DNA of 64,000 nucleotides from Hymenobacter polaris (GCF_012927305.1 NZ_JABBGH010000003.1:372001-436000), one strand, 5' to 3'. Counted from the first letter of the stretch, positions 42,627-51,573 are shown. Numbers and translations are program-made. The notes: generated by a model not told the origin, from the sequence alone.

Positions 42627-42719
42627 AAAAAGACGTCATGCTGAGCTTGCCGAAGCATCTCTACCGCGCAGTATCATACGGTAGAGATGCTTCGGTAAAC
42701 TCAGCATGACGTCTTTTTT
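42627..42719. repeat. Palindromic repeat, copy 3
   Basis: AAAAAGACGTCATGCTGAGC...CTACC, 14-base loop, GGTAGAGATGCTTCGG-TAAAC-TCAGCATGACGTCTTTTTT. The extension AAAAAGAC/GTCTTTTT pairs too, and the T-run on one side and A-run on the other allow it to act as a bidirectional terminator between the convergent GNAT and radical SAM genes. One arm has TAAAC instead of CAAGC. Confidence 0.9.
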
Positions 42720-42748
42720 GGTTTGTTTGCCCACTTACTCCCTTACCG

Positions 42749-45100
42749 CTACACCAGCAGCAAGCCCTTTTCGCGTAGCAGCTGCCAGGGCTCACTTTCT
42801 AAGAATGCCTCCCAAGCACCCGCGCCGGTGGGGAAGGTGGCGGCGGCTTCCTTGAGCAGCACTTTGGCATCGTAGTCGCGGCTGAGGCGCGTGAGCAACT
42901 CGTGCAGCCAGGCGCCGATTACTTCGCTGGTGGTCAGCTCGAAGTCTTCGGCCTGCTCGTAGCAGGTGAGCACGGCCCTAGGGCCTTTACGGCCGGCCTC
43001 GCGGCGCAGCGCGGGGGCGTTGCCCAGCCAGAAGAGGCGGCGGTTGGGCTGGGCGAAGTCGGGCTTAGCTTCCGCTGACCTTCGGTTGTTGGGCGCTTGC
43101 AGGGCCTGGCCGATGAGCTGGCGCGGCACGGTAGGCCGGGGCGTCTTGAAGTCGAACCAGAAGCTGAGCGGCTCGCGCAGGGCCACGCCGTGCATGTAGT
43201 TGTAGAGGCTCTTGGCCAGGCCGGGGCCAAACTGCTCGTGGTCGGCGCCCAGGGGGTCGTCGTGCCAGAGGTCGTTCCAGGCGAAGGGGCCGGGCTCGGG
43301 GCCGATGGCGGCCACCTGGTACTTCGCGGGGTTCTTGCCCACGGGGGAATGGGCCGTCATGCTGAAGCGGTGCCAGTAGCCGCTCTGCACGATGCCCGCG
43401 TCGAAGAGCTGGCGCACCACTTCCAGCGCGTCAATGGTTTCCTGGGCGGTTTGGGTGGGGAAGCCGTACATCAGGTAGGCATGCACCAGGATGCCGGCCT
43501 GGGTGAAGCCCTGCGTGACGCGCGCCACCTGGGCAATGGTCACGCCCTTCTCCATGAGGGCCAGCAGCCTATCCGAAGCCACCTCCAGCCCGCCCGAAAT
43601 GGCGATGCAGCCCGAGGCGGCCAGCAGCCGGCAGAGGTCGGGCGTGAAGGTCTTCTCAAACCGGATGTTGCCCCACCAGCTGATGCTGACCTGCCGCTTG
43701 AGCAGCTCGATGGCCAAATCGCGCAGGGCCAGCGGCGGGGCGGCCTCGTCCACGAAGTGAAAGCCAGTTTGGCCGGTTTGGGCCACTATCTGCTCGATGC
43801 GGTCCACGAGCAGCGTGGCGGGCGCGGTTTCGTAGCGGCCGATGTAGTCGAGCGTGACATCGCAGAACGAGCAGCGCTTCCAGTAGCAGCCGTGGGCCAC
43901 AGTGAGCTTGTTCCAGCGCCCGTCGCTCCAGAGGCGGTGCATGGGGTTCAGCACCTCAATCACCGAGAGGTAGTCGCCCAGGGGCAGGTCGGAGTAGTCG
44001 GGCGTGCCCACCTCGGTGTGCGGCACGTCGGGGTGCGGGTGGTTGACGTACTCAACCGCCCCGGCCGCGTTGCGCAGGAAGGTGCGCTGGAATTGGCTGG
44101 TATCTAGGGATGCTAAAAGGTGGTCATGCTGAGCCTGTCGAAGCATCTCTACCGCGCCGCCTGGGTTGTTCGGTAGAGATGCTTGGCTAACGCCGTCCTC
44201 CGGTTCGGCAAGCTCAGCATGACGTTCTATTATTATCTTATTTTCCACCCCTAGGGCCTCCAAAATTCGCAGCCACGGGCCCTCGCCGTCGTCCAGGGTC
44301 AGGTAGTCGATGTAGTCGAAGAAGCGCGGCTCCTTTAGGGTGCGCAGCTCGGTGTTGGGGTAGCCGCCGCCCATGATGGTGAGCGTGCCGGGGCTGACTT
44401 GCTTGATGCGCTGGGCCAGGCGCAGGGCGGCGTAGAGGTTGCCGGGGAAGGGCACGGTGAAGCCTACCACGTCTGGCTTTTGCTGAGCCAGCAGTTCGTC
44501 GAGCAGCTCTAGCAGCAGGGTATCCACTAAGTTGGGCGGGGCTTGCAGGGTGTCGTGCAGCGGGTCGAAGTGGGTAGCCGACATGGCTAGGCTCTCCGCA
44601 TACCGGGAAAGGCCGAACTGCGGGCCCACGGTTTCCTTCACCAAATCGGCTAGGTCTTCGAGGTAGAGCGTGGCCAGGTGGCGCGCCTGGTCGGTAAGGC
44701 CCATGGTGCCGAAGGCGGTTTCGAGGTCGGCCACGTTGTCGAAGCGGCTGGCCTCGGGCAGGAAGCGGCCGTGGCAGATGCGCGGGGCCAGCGTCAGGTC
44801 CTTGTTTTGCAGAAACCGGATGGCCGGGCCGATGGTGGCTTCGTAGCGGTGGCGCAGGCGCAGCATCCGCTGGGCGTTGTCGCTAAGCTGGTAGTTGCCG
44901 CGCTCGATTTCGTCGAACACGCGCCCTAGGCCCTGCTTCGAGAACAACTTGAGCACCAGCCCCAAGCTAAGGTCGGCCTGGTGCACCTGGTAGCCGCGCC
45001 CGCCCAAAAAGCCCTTGATGTAAGCCGTGGCCGGGTAGGGCGTGTTGAGCTGCGTGAGCGGCGGCGTAAGAAGCAGGATGCGGGGCGAGGCGGTCGGCAC
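42749..45100 (-). CDS. B12-binding-type radical SAM protein with in-frame repeat insertion
   Basis: 783 residues from a GTG at 45100. An N-terminal region with a B12-binding-like Rossmann pattern (ILLLTPP, VVGFTVPFPGNLYAALRLAQ, IMGGGYPNTELR) precedes a radical SAM core with the cluster motif CYWKRCSFC (CxxxCxxC near residue 414) and ISGGLEVASDRLLALMEKG, AYLMYGFPTQTAQETIDAL. Such proteins use S-adenosylmethionine to make a 5'-deoxyadenosyl radical, often for methylation or rearrangement; the substrate is unknown. Residues about 293-326 are encoded by a copy of the chromosomal palindromic repeat, read in frame between the two domains. No stop or frameshift results, so the gene is probably functional with an added loop. 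Confidence 0.85.
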   Translation of the reverse strand: MPTASPRILLLTPPLTQLNTPYPATAYIKGFLGGRGYQVHQADLSLGLVLKLFSKQGLGRVFDEIERGNYQLSDNAQRMLRLRHRYEATIGPAIRFLQNKDLTLAPRICHGRFLPEASRFDNVADLETAFGTMGLTDQARHLATLYLEDLADLVKETVGPQFGLSRYAESLAMSATHFDPLHDTLQAPPNLVDTLLLELLDELLAQQKPDVVGFTVPFPGNLYAALRLAQRIKQVSPGTLTIMGGGYPNTELRTLKEPRFFDYIDYLTLDDGEGPWLRILEALGVENKIIIERHAELAEPEDGVSQASLPNNPGGAVEMLRQAQHDHLLASLDTSQFQRTFLRNAAGAVEYVNHPHPDVPHTEVGTPDYSDLPLGDYLSVIEVLNPMHRLWSDGRWNKLTVAHGCYWKRCSFCDVTLDYIGRYETAPATLLVDRIEQIVAQTGQTGFHFVDEAAPPLALRDLAIELLKRQVSISWWGNIRFEKTFTPDLCRLLAASGCIAISGGLEVASDRLLALMEKGVTIAQVARVTQGFTQAGILVHAYLMYGFPTQTAQETIDALEVVRQLFDAGIVQSGYWHRFSMTAHSPVGKNPAKYQVAAIGPEPGPFAWNDLWHDDPLGADHEQFGPGLAKSLYNYMHGVALREPLSFWFDFKTPRPTVPRQLIGQALQAPNNRRSAEAKPDFAQPNRRLFWLGNAPALRREAGRKGPRAVLTCYEQAEDFELTTSEVIGAWLHELLTRLSRDYDAKVLLKEAAATFPTGAGAWEAFLESEPWQLLREKGLLLV
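44123..44223. repeat. Palindromic repeat, copy 4, inside the radical SAM gene
   Basis: GTCATGCTGAGCCTGTCGAA...CTACC, loop, GGTAGAGATGCTT, then 21 extra bases (GGCTAACGCCGTCCTCCGGTT), then CGGCAAGCTCAGCATGAC. The extra block is a multiple of three, and the whole element adds about 34 codons without a stop on the coding (minus) strand, reading ERHAELAEPEDGVSQASLPN and onward. No other copy in the window is intragenic. Confidence 0.9.
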
Positions 45101-45158
45101 GGGACTACAAACCTACGCGGGGGCCGGGAGGTTCGGCGGGGCTGGAGGTTATAATGAA

Positions 45159-45265
45159 AGAACGTCATGCTGAGCTTGCCGAAGCATCTCTGCCGCGTAA
45201 CTAACTCCTGACGTTGAGTTTACTTACGTGGTAGAGATGCTTCGGCAAGCTCAGCATGACGTTCT
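45159..45265. repeat. Palindromic repeat, copy 5
   Basis: AGAACGTCATGCTGAGCTTG...CTGCCGCG, a loop with TAACTAACTCCTGACGTTG, then the complementary arm to CATGACGTTCT. It separates susD from the radical SAM gene. Loop sequence is shared with copies 6 and 8. Confidence 0.92.
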
Positions 45266-45286
45266 AGCTGTCGGGTGCCTAGTACT

Positions 45287-46588
45287 CTATATCGCCGGGT
45301 CGGCAGGCGTGCCGGAGTTGTTCTCCCGCTCGACGCGCGGATAGGGATAGAAGTTGCGGTTGCGCTCGGCGCCGGTGGTGCCCGCGCCGGGGCGGTTGAA
45401 GCGGCGGCTATCCTCGAGGCGGAAGCCCTGGAAGGCCAGCTCGATGTAGCGGTTGCGCAGGATTTCGAAGAGCACGGCATCCTGAGTGAGAGCGCCGCTG
45501 TAGGCAGGCAGGGCGGCCCCTAGGCCATACACGTCTTGCGCAGGCGTTTTGGTAAGCACCCGGTTGAGGTAGGTGACGGCGTTGGTGAGGTCGTTTTTGC
45601 GGGCGTAGGCCTCGGCCTGAATCAGCAGCATCTCGCCGGGCAGGTACACCGGGATGGGCGCGTTGTTGGCGGTGTAGAAGGCCAGGCCGCGGTTTTGGGT
45701 GGCGGTGGGGTTGGCGCGCATCAGGAAGGGCAGGCGCTGGTCGGCGCTGCTGGGGGCCAGGCTGCCCGTGAGGCCCAGGGCGTAGTCGGTGGGCTCGAAC
45801 ACGTTGCGGTTGCCGAAGGCCACTTCGAAAATTGGGTTGCGTGTGTTGTCGTCGTAGTTGAATACAGACTTGCTGGTGAGGCTCACCTTGGCGGCGGCCG
45901 TCAGGGCTTTGTCGTAGTTGCCGGCTTCCAGGCTGTAGCGCGCGATGAGGGCTTGCAGCGTGTTGGTCAGGTCGAGGCCGGGCACAATCTTGCTGGTGAA
46001 GTCGCTCGACACCGGGTTGGCGGCCAGGCCGGCGGCGGCCGTTTCGAGCTGCGTCACGGCATCGGTGAGCAGCTGTAGGCGCGGCACGAAAGGCGCGTTG
46101 TCGCCAGTGGTGAGCGGGGCTTGCTCGAACGACTCGGCCAGGGTGCCTAGGGCCAGCGCCCGGAAAATGCTGGCGTAGGCCACGATGCCGGCGCGGGTGC
46201 CCGCGTCGGGCGCATTGCCGGCGTTGGCCAGCACCAGGTCGGCGTTGGCGCGCACCAGCTGGCACTGCGTCCACACGTTGCGCACCACGCCGTTGGCGTT
46301 GTTGACGCTGCCGCCGCCCAGGCTCACGTTATACTCCTCGATGTTGCCCACGTTGAGCACGGTCAGCTCGCGGGTGCTGAGGCCCCCTAGGGCCACCGCG
46401 TTGTAAATGACGCTCAGCAGGCCGCCCGTGCTGTAGCGGTACTGCAAGCCGTTGCAGAGCGTGAGCAGACCGTCGGAGGTGCTCACTACCTGTTGCTGGC
46501 TGGCGGTACTCGGGTTCAGGTATTCGCGCTGGCAGGCCCCTAGGGTGCCCAGGGCCAGCAAGGCGGTGATATATAGAATGCGTTTCAT
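45287..46588 (-). CDS. SusD/RagB family outer-membrane lipoprotein
   Basis: 433 residues. Lipobox LGTLGAC (Cys19). Family features: TASQQQVVSTSDGLLTLCNGLQYRY at the N-terminus, helical TPR-like body (NAPFVPRLQLLTDAVTQLETAAAGL, ALIARYSLEAGNYDKALTAAAK), and the C-terminal SusD motif LPAYSGALTQDAVLFEILRNRYIELAFQGFRLEDSRRF ... NFYPYPRVERENN. SusD caps the SusC pore on the cell surface and binds the ligand. It is 433 residues, on the short side for the family. It lies downstream of SusC on the same strand, with palindrome copy 6 between them. Confidence 0.93.
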   Translation of the reverse strand: MKRILYITALLALGTLGACQREYLNPSTASQQQVVSTSDGLLTLCNGLQYRYSTGGLLSVIYNAVALGGLSTRELTVLNVGNIEEYNVSLGGGSVNNANGVVRNVWTQCQLVRANADLVLANAGNAPDAGTRAGIVAYASIFRALALGTLAESFEQAPLTTGDNAPFVPRLQLLTDAVTQLETAAAGLAANPVSSDFTSKIVPGLDLTNTLQALIARYSLEAGNYDKALTAAAKVSLTSKSVFNYDDNTRNPIFEVAFGNRNVFEPTDYALGLTGSLAPSSADQRLPFLMRANPTATQNRGLAFYTANNAPIPVYLPGEMLLIQAEAYARKNDLTNAVTYLNRVLTKTPAQDVYGLGAALPAYSGALTQDAVLFEILRNRYIELAFQGFRLEDSRRFNRPGAGTTGAERNRNFYPYPRVERENNSGTPADPAI

Positions 46589-46611
46589 GGATAATGACTG
46601 ACGAAGAAGTT

Positions 46612-46729
46612 AAAAACCTGTCCGTCATGCTGAGCTTGTCGAAGCATCTCTACCGCGTAACTAACTCCTGGCGTTGGGATTACTTACGCGGCAGAGATGC
46701 TTCGGCAAGCTCAGCATGACCGCCTTTTT
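46612..46729. repeat. Palindromic repeat, copy 6, between susC and susD
   Basis: AAAAACCTGTCCGTCATGCT... left arm with CTTGTCGAAGC, loop TAACTAACTCCTGGCGTTGG, right arm to CATGACCGCCTTTTTG. Lies in the susC-susD intercistronic gap, where a hairpin could lower or protect susD message. Confidence 0.9.
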
Positions 46730-46743
46730 GTGCCGAGCAGCCC

Positions 46744-49700
46744 CTAGAAAGTGGCCGCCAGCTTGAGCTGGTAGGTGCGCGGAATGGGCACGTTGCCGAA
46801 GTCGATGGCGCGCAGCAAATCCGACGAGCCGCCGGCGCTGGTTTCGGGGTCGAAGCCGTTGTAGTTATCCCACGAAATGAGGTTGCGGCCCACCACCGAT
46901 ACGCTCAGGCCGCTGATGTACTTGCTGATGGTGGGCAGCGTGTAGGTAAGCGCCGTTTCGCGCAGCTTCACAAACGAGCCGTTGTCCACGCGGAACTCTT
47001 GGGTGTTGTAGATGGCGAAGACGTAGCCGCGGGGCAGGTTGCCGCGCAGCTCCTGCTCGGCAAAGTCGCCCCCTAGGCCCACGCCCTGGCGGGTGCGCTT
47101 GTCGGCGTTGAACACGCTCACGCCCTGCACGGCATCGAGCAGCACGTGCAGCGAGAAGCGCTTCACGGCCAGGTTGGTGCTGAATGAGCCCGTCCAGTTG
47201 GGGTTGGGGTTGCCGATGACCACGTTGGCCACGCTGGTGCCGGCGGCGTAGCTGGGCTGGCCGTCGGCCCCGCGCGAGGGCACGTAGGTGGTGCTGCCCG
47301 TGGCCTGGCCGCTGGTGCGCTCATCCTGCGGGAAGCCCTGGCTGGTGAGCAGCAGCGAGCCGTCGGGGTTGCGGGCGTAGGCCGAGCCGTAGAACACACC
47401 CGCCGGCTGGCCACTGAGCAAATACACCGGCGCGCCGGCCGCGTTGTCGATGCTGATGGCCTGGGTGGCGCCGTTCGAGCCGGGCAAATCGAGCACCTTG
47501 TTGCGGTTGCGGCTGAAAATCACGCTCACGTCCCAAGTCACGGCCGTGGTTTTCACCGGCACGGCGGTCAGGGTGGCTTCCAGGCCCCGGTTTTGCATCG
47601 AGCCCACGTTATTCACGATGGCCGAGCCGCCGGTGCTGGGCGCCAGGTTGCGGCGTACCACCAAGTCGGTGATTTTCTGCGAGTACAGCGTCACGCCCAG
47701 CCCTAGGCGGTCGTTGAGGAAGCCCAGGTCGAGGCCGCCCTCCAGCTCGGCCATGCGCTCGGGGCGTACGGCGGGGTTAGCCAGCGTGGTGCCCGGCACG
47801 ATGGTGTTGCGGCCCAAAAAGCCCACCGGCTGAAACTGGTAGAAGCGGTCGTAGGAATTGATGCCCGTCAGGTTGCCGGCTTCGCCGTAGCTGGCGCGCA
47901 GCTTGAAGCTGTTGAAGGCCTTGGCGAAGCTGGCGCCCTGCCAAAACGTCAAGTCCGACACCACCAGCGAACCGCTGATTTTGGGGTAAAGCTGGTTGGT
48001 TTCCGAGCTGGAGAACTTCGAGGAGCGGTCGCGCCGCAGCGAGCCGGTGAGGAACGCCAGGTTGCCGTAGCCGATGGTGGCTTGGCCGTAGTAGCCGCTC
48101 AAATCGAAGCGGTCGAGGGTGTAGGCCGAGGTGACGGTGGTGCTGCTGGCCCCGCTCACGGTAGTGATGAAGGGCGCCAGGTTCTGGCCCTGGGTGGCGG
48201 TCAGCTCCGAGCGGCTGTACTGGTAGGAGTAGCCGGCTAATAGGTTCAGCTTGAACTTATCGCCCAGCATCCGCTCGTAGCCCACGTTCACGTCCGAGTT
48301 CAACTGCAGAGCGTTGTTGACGGCATTGGAGGCGTAGCCTAGGGGGTAGCGGGCGGCGGGCAGGCCGGCCGTGGCCTGGTAGGGGTAGGGCCGGATGTAG
48401 CCCTGCCCGGCCTGCGCAAAGGCATCCACGCCCAGCACGTAGTCCACCGAAAAGCCTTTGAAGGGCGTCAAATTCACTTGCACGTCGCTCACGGTGCGGT
48501 TCACGCCCTGCGTGAAGCTCATGTCCTCGATGGTCGAGAGCGGGTTTACGCGGGTGGGCTCCACGGCCAGCAGGTTGCCGCTGGCGTCGCGCTGCGTAAT
48601 GTCGTAGATGTTGTTGGTGATATTCACCGAGTTGATGGGGCTGTAGAACACGTTGCCGTTGGCCTTCTCGTTGGCGAAGCTGTTGATATAGCTCAGCCCG
48701 GCCGACGCCTTGGCCCACTTGGCCAGGCGCTGGTCTACCCGCGCCCGCAGGTTGTAGCGCGTGAAATCGGTGCCCTTGATGATGCCCTGGTTTTTGAGGT
48801 AGCCCAGCGACACGTAGTACTGCGTGTTGTCGGAGCCGCCCGAGATGGAGAGCGCGTCGTCGGTGCCGTAGCCGGTGCGGAAAATCTGGTCGAAGTAGTT
48901 GTAGCGCGTCACATCTACTTGGTTGCTAGCCAGCTGGGTAGTCACATTAGCCCGGTTGATGCCGATGGTGGTGGTGCCGGGGTTGGCCGCCACCTGCGCC
49001 GCCGACACGGCCGCGATGGGGTACAACCGCAGTCCGGCAAAGCCAAACTGCTTGCCGTAGGTGTTCACCGGCACCATGTGGCGCAGCTCGTTGAGCTGGG
49101 CGCTAGCCGAAAACGACACCCTAGGGGCCCCGGCCCGCCCGCGCTTGGTGGTAATGAGCACCACCCCGTTGCTGGCCCTAGAGCCGTACTGCGCCGCCGC
49201 CGCCGCCCCGTTTATCACGTTGATGCTGGCAATGTCATCGGGGTTGAGGTCGGCCAGGCGGTTCTGGCCGGCGTTGGCGCTCCCGATGTCGTTGGCCAGC
49301 GCCAGCTGCGACACGTTGGTGCTGGCATTGCTAATTATTACGCCGTCAATGACGTAGAGCGGGTCGGAGGAACCCGACAGCGAGTGCACCCCGCGCAGGC
49401 GCACCGACATAGCGCCCGAGGGGTCGCCGGAAGTCTGGGTTATCTGCGCGCCCGGCACCTTGCCCTGCAGCGAGTTGAGCACCTGCGCCGAGCCGCTCTG
49501 CGTCAGGTCGTTGCCGTTGATGGTGCTGATGGCGTTGCCCAGCTCGCGCCGGCTGGTGGTCACCGTCGAGCCCACTACCACCACCTCGTCGAGGCTCTGG
49601 CGGCTCTCGGCCAGCGTCGCGTTGGTAGTAATGCTGGTGGCAGTCCCGAGGGTCACGGGCCGCGTTTCGGTGCGATAGCCCACCGCCGAAAAGACAAGCG

Positions 49701-49953
49701 CGTAGTCGCCCGGCGCCACCGTGCCCGCAATGGAGTAGCTGCCGTCGAGGTCGGACGTGGCCCCTAGGGTGGTGCCCGTCAGCAGCACCGTGGCGCCCGG
49801 CAGGCCCTGCCCGCTGGCGTCGGCCACCCGCCCGATGAGGGTGTAGCGCTGGCCCGCGCCGCCCTGGGCCCAGGCGGCAGTGGTCAAGAGCAGGCCTAGC
49901 AGCGCCGCCCAGCTAGCGGCGGCCCAGCGGCCCGATACGTACAAACGAACCAT
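46744..49953 (-). CDS. SusC/RagA family TonB-linked outer-membrane transporter
   Basis: 1069 residues from ATG 49953. Signal peptide ending AAWAQ, CarboxypepD_reg-like domain (LIGRVADASGQGLPGATVLLTGTTLGATSDLDGSYSI), TonB box region EVVVVGS, plug domain (ALNSLQGKVPGAQITQTSGDPSGAMSVRLRGVHSL, DPLYVIDGV, with INVINGAAAAAQYGSRASNGVVLITTKRG) and a 22-strand barrel ending in ...IPRTYQLKLAATF. Moves a SusD-bound ligand across the outer membrane with TonB energy. No glycoside hydrolase or sigma/anti-sigma pair adjoins, so the ligand is unknown; AnmK upstream hints at muropeptide sugars (inference). Preceded by an 18-bp inverted repeat spanning its presumed promoter. Confidence 0.95.
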   Translation of the reverse strand: MVRLYVSGRWAAASWAALLGLLLTTAAWAQGGAGQRYTLIGRVADASGQGLPGATVLLTGTTLGATSDLDGSYSIAGTVAPGDYALVFSAVGYRTETRPVTLGTATSITTNATLAESRQSLDEVVVVGSTVTTSRRELGNAISTINGNDLTQSGSAQVLNSLQGKVPGAQITQTSGDPSGAMSVRLRGVHSLSGSSDPLYVIDGVIISNASTNVSQLALANDIGSANAGQNRLADLNPDDIASINVINGAAAAAQYGSRASNGVVLITTKRGRAGAPRVSFSASAQLNELRHMVPVNTYGKQFGFAGLRLYPIAAVSAAQVAANPGTTTIGINRANVTTQLASNQVDVTRYNYFDQIFRTGYGTDDALSISGGSDNTQYYVSLGYLKNQGIIKGTDFTRYNLRARVDQRLAKWAKASAGLSYINSFANEKANGNVFYSPINSVNITNNIYDITQRDASGNLLAVEPTRVNPLSTIEDMSFTQGVNRTVSDVQVNLTPFKGFSVDYVLGVDAFAQAGQGYIRPYPYQATAGLPAARYPLGYASNAVNNALQLNSDVNVGYERMLGDKFKLNLLAGYSYQYSRSELTATQGQNLAPFITTVSGASSTTVTSAYTLDRFDLSGYYGQATIGYGNLAFLTGSLRRDRSSKFSSSETNQLYPKISGSLVVSDLTFWQGASFAKAFNSFKLRASYGEAGNLTGINSYDRFYQFQPVGFLGRNTIVPGTTLANPAVRPERMAELEGGLDLGFLNDRLGLGVTLYSQKITDLVVRRNLAPSTGGSAIVNNVGSMQNRGLEATLTAVPVKTTAVTWDVSVIFSRNRNKVLDLPGSNGATQAISIDNAAGAPVYLLSGQPAGVFYGSAYARNPDGSLLLTSQGFPQDERTSGQATGSTTYVPSRGADGQPSYAAGTSVANVVIGNPNPNWTGSFSTNLAVKRFSLHVLLDAVQGVSVFNADKRTRQGVGLGGDFAEQELRGNLPRGYVFAIYNTQEFRVDNGSFVKLRETALTYTLPTISKYISGLSVSVVGRNLISWDNYNGFDPETSAGGSSDLLRAIDFGNVPIPRTYQLKLAATF

Positions 49954-49966
49954 AAGCAAAAGCAGA

Positions 49967-50021
49967 AAAAAGTGAACAGAACCGTTGCGAGGTCAAGTAT
50001 AAGCGGTTTTGTTCACTTTTT
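49967..50021. promoter_or_regulatory. 18-bp inverted repeat spanning the susC promoter region
   Basis: AAAAAGTGAACAGAACCG (49967-49984) and CGGTTTTGTTCACTTTTT (50004-50021), 17 of 18 positions complementary, with 19 bases between. The spacer contains TATACTTG on the minus strand, close to the -7 element TAnnTTTG. The layout suggests a regulator site around the promoter or a leader hairpin. Confidence 0.5.
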
Positions 50022-50090
50022 GCTCATGTGGGCTTTTGCGGGCTGATATAGGTTGGCAGCCAGTATAGTTACGAGCGGCGCTGCCGGCAG

Positions 50091-50195
50091 ACCCCACCCC
50101 CGGCCCCCCCCTCCGGGGGAGGGGAGCCACGGCGGCGCATACGTGTTCAATCGTTCGGCTCCCCTCTCCCGGAGGGGAGGGGCCGGGGGTGGGGT
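50091..50195. repeat. GC-rich palindromic repeat, family 2, copy 1
   Basis: ACCCCACCCCCGGCCC... left arm and ...GGCCGGGGGTGGGGT right arm, with CTCCGGGGGAGGGGAGCC and GGCTCCCCTCTCCCGGAGGG inside: a palindrome of about 105 bases between AnmK and susC. Second copy at 54174-54286. Confidence 0.85.
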
Positions 50196-50220
50196 GAATC
50201 GTAGAGAGCGACCACCCACC

Positions 50221-51432
50221 CTACCCCGGCCAGCTCAGCTTGCCCATGCTCACGGCCGGCACCCGCTGGCGCCCGGCCCCGATGGCTACCGGCTGGCCCG
50301 CCACCGCCTCGTTGGCCAGCACTGCGAAGAGGATGGCTTCCTTGGCATCGGGCGGTACCCCTAGGGCATCGGTGGTGGCAAAGCGGGCGCCCGGCAAGTG
50401 GCGCTGCAAGGCCGCTACCAGCGCCGGGTTGTGCGCCCCGCCGCCGCTCAGGTATACGGGCGGCACGGGGCGGCCTTCAAATGCCAGCTTCACGGCGCGG
50501 GCTACCCCTAGGGCGCTCAGCTCTGCCAGGGTGGCCAGCAGGTCTTCCAGCCCCAGCGTTTCGGTGTAGCTGGCGGCTTGGGCGGCGGCCAGGTAGGCGG
50601 GGCCAAACAGTTCGGGGCCAGTGGTTTTAGGCAGGGGCGCGGCAAAGAAAGGGTGCGTCAGCAGGGCCGCGAGTAGCCCTTCGTGCACCTGCCCGGCCAG
50701 GGCCAGGCGGCCGTCCTCGTCGTACTGCAAGGGCGGGCGATGCTGGCGCACCAGGGCGTCGAGCAGCGTGTTGCCGGGGCCAGTGTCGGTGCTGAAGGCG
50801 GCGCGAGCATCCTGGCTGGCCGGGGGCAGGTAGGTGAAGTTGGCGATGCCGCCCAGGTTGAGCAGCAGGCGCGGCTCGGCGGGGCTGCTCAGCAGCAGAT
50901 AGTCGCCGTAGGCGGCCAGCGGGGCCCCTTCACCGCCCGCCGCAAGGTGCTTCTGGCGGAAGTCGCTCAAGGTAATGATGCCGGTTTCGACAGCCAGGTG
51001 GTCGCCGTCGCCTAGTTGCAGAGTAGCGTTCTGGCCCGCGAAGTCGGGCTGCTGGTGCTGGTGCTGCGGCGCGTGGTACACGGTTTGGCCGTGGCTGGCC
51101 AGCAGGTCTACCTCGGCGGGCGCTACCTGCCACTGGCGCAGGCAGTCGAGCACCAGCCGGGCGTGCAACCGGGCTATCCAGGGGTTGAGCAGCGTGAGGT
51201 ACTCCAGGCTCACCTGCCCCTGGGCAAACACCTGCCGGATGCGGCGGCGCGTCTCGTCGTCGTAGGGCACGGTGGCGAAGTGCTCCAGCGTGAGTTGGGT
51301 GCCCGGCCCGGCGCCCGCCAGCCGGCACAGCGCCACGTCGAGCCCATCGAGCGAGGTGCCCGACATCAGGCCGATAATGCGGCGGCTAGGTGCCTGGGCC
51401 AGTTGGCAGAGGCGAGTGAGGGCGGGGTTCAT
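50221..51432 (-). CDS. anmK: Anhydro-N-acetylmuramic acid kinase
   Basis: Recycles cell-wall sugar: phosphorylates and opens 1,6-anhydro-MurNAc to MurNAc-6-phosphate. 403 residues, the expected length. Actin-like ATPase motifs: IIGLMSGTSLDGLDVALCRL (phosphate 1, family signature MSGTSxDGxD), HGQTVYH (substrate), LLLNLGGIANFTYLP and STDTGPGNTLLDALV, VYLSGGGAHNPALV. A murQ etherase does not adjoin. It sits between the TonB receptor and susC, all on the minus strand but separated by repeats. Confidence 0.95.
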   Translation of the reverse strand: MNPALTRLCQLAQAPSRRIIGLMSGTSLDGLDVALCRLAGAGPGTQLTLEHFATVPYDDETRRRIRQVFAQGQVSLEYLTLLNPWIARLHARLVLDCLRQWQVAPAEVDLLASHGQTVYHAPQHQHQQPDFAGQNATLQLGDGDHLAVETGIITLSDFRQKHLAAGGEGAPLAAYGDYLLLSSPAEPRLLLNLGGIANFTYLPPASQDARAAFSTDTGPGNTLLDALVRQHRPPLQYDEDGRLALAGQVHEGLLAALLTHPFFAAPLPKTTGPELFGPAYLAAAQAASYTETLGLEDLLATLAELSALGVARAVKLAFEGRPVPPVYLSGGGAHNPALVAALQRHLPGARFATTDALGVPPDAKEAILFAVLANEAVAGQPVAIGAGRQRVPAVSMGKLSWPG

Positions 51433-51479
51433 TCGAGTAATGGGAATAGTGAGCGTAATGGAAGTAATGATAATAGTCA

Positions 51480-51573
51480 GTCATGCTGAGCTTGCCGAAG
51501 CATCTCTACCGAGCGACGACTCTAGGGCTATTCTGACGGCGTGGCAGAAATACTTCGGCAAGCTCAGCATGAC
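51480..51573. repeat. Palindromic repeat, copy 7
   Basis: GTCATGCTGAGCTTGCCGAA...CTACCG, loop with CTCTAGGGCTATTCTGACGG, GGCAGAAATACTTCGGCAAGCTCAGCATGAC. Two arm mismatches (GATG to AATA). Outer locus-specific words also pair: GAGTAATGGGAATAGTGAG on the left and CTCATTACTCCACTGCCCAT on the right. Confidence 0.88.

Noticed and set aside
48478..49767. 429-residue plus-strand frame inside susC
   Set aside because: Antisense shadow in GC-rich DNA; composition is His/Arg/Gly-rich with no family pattern.
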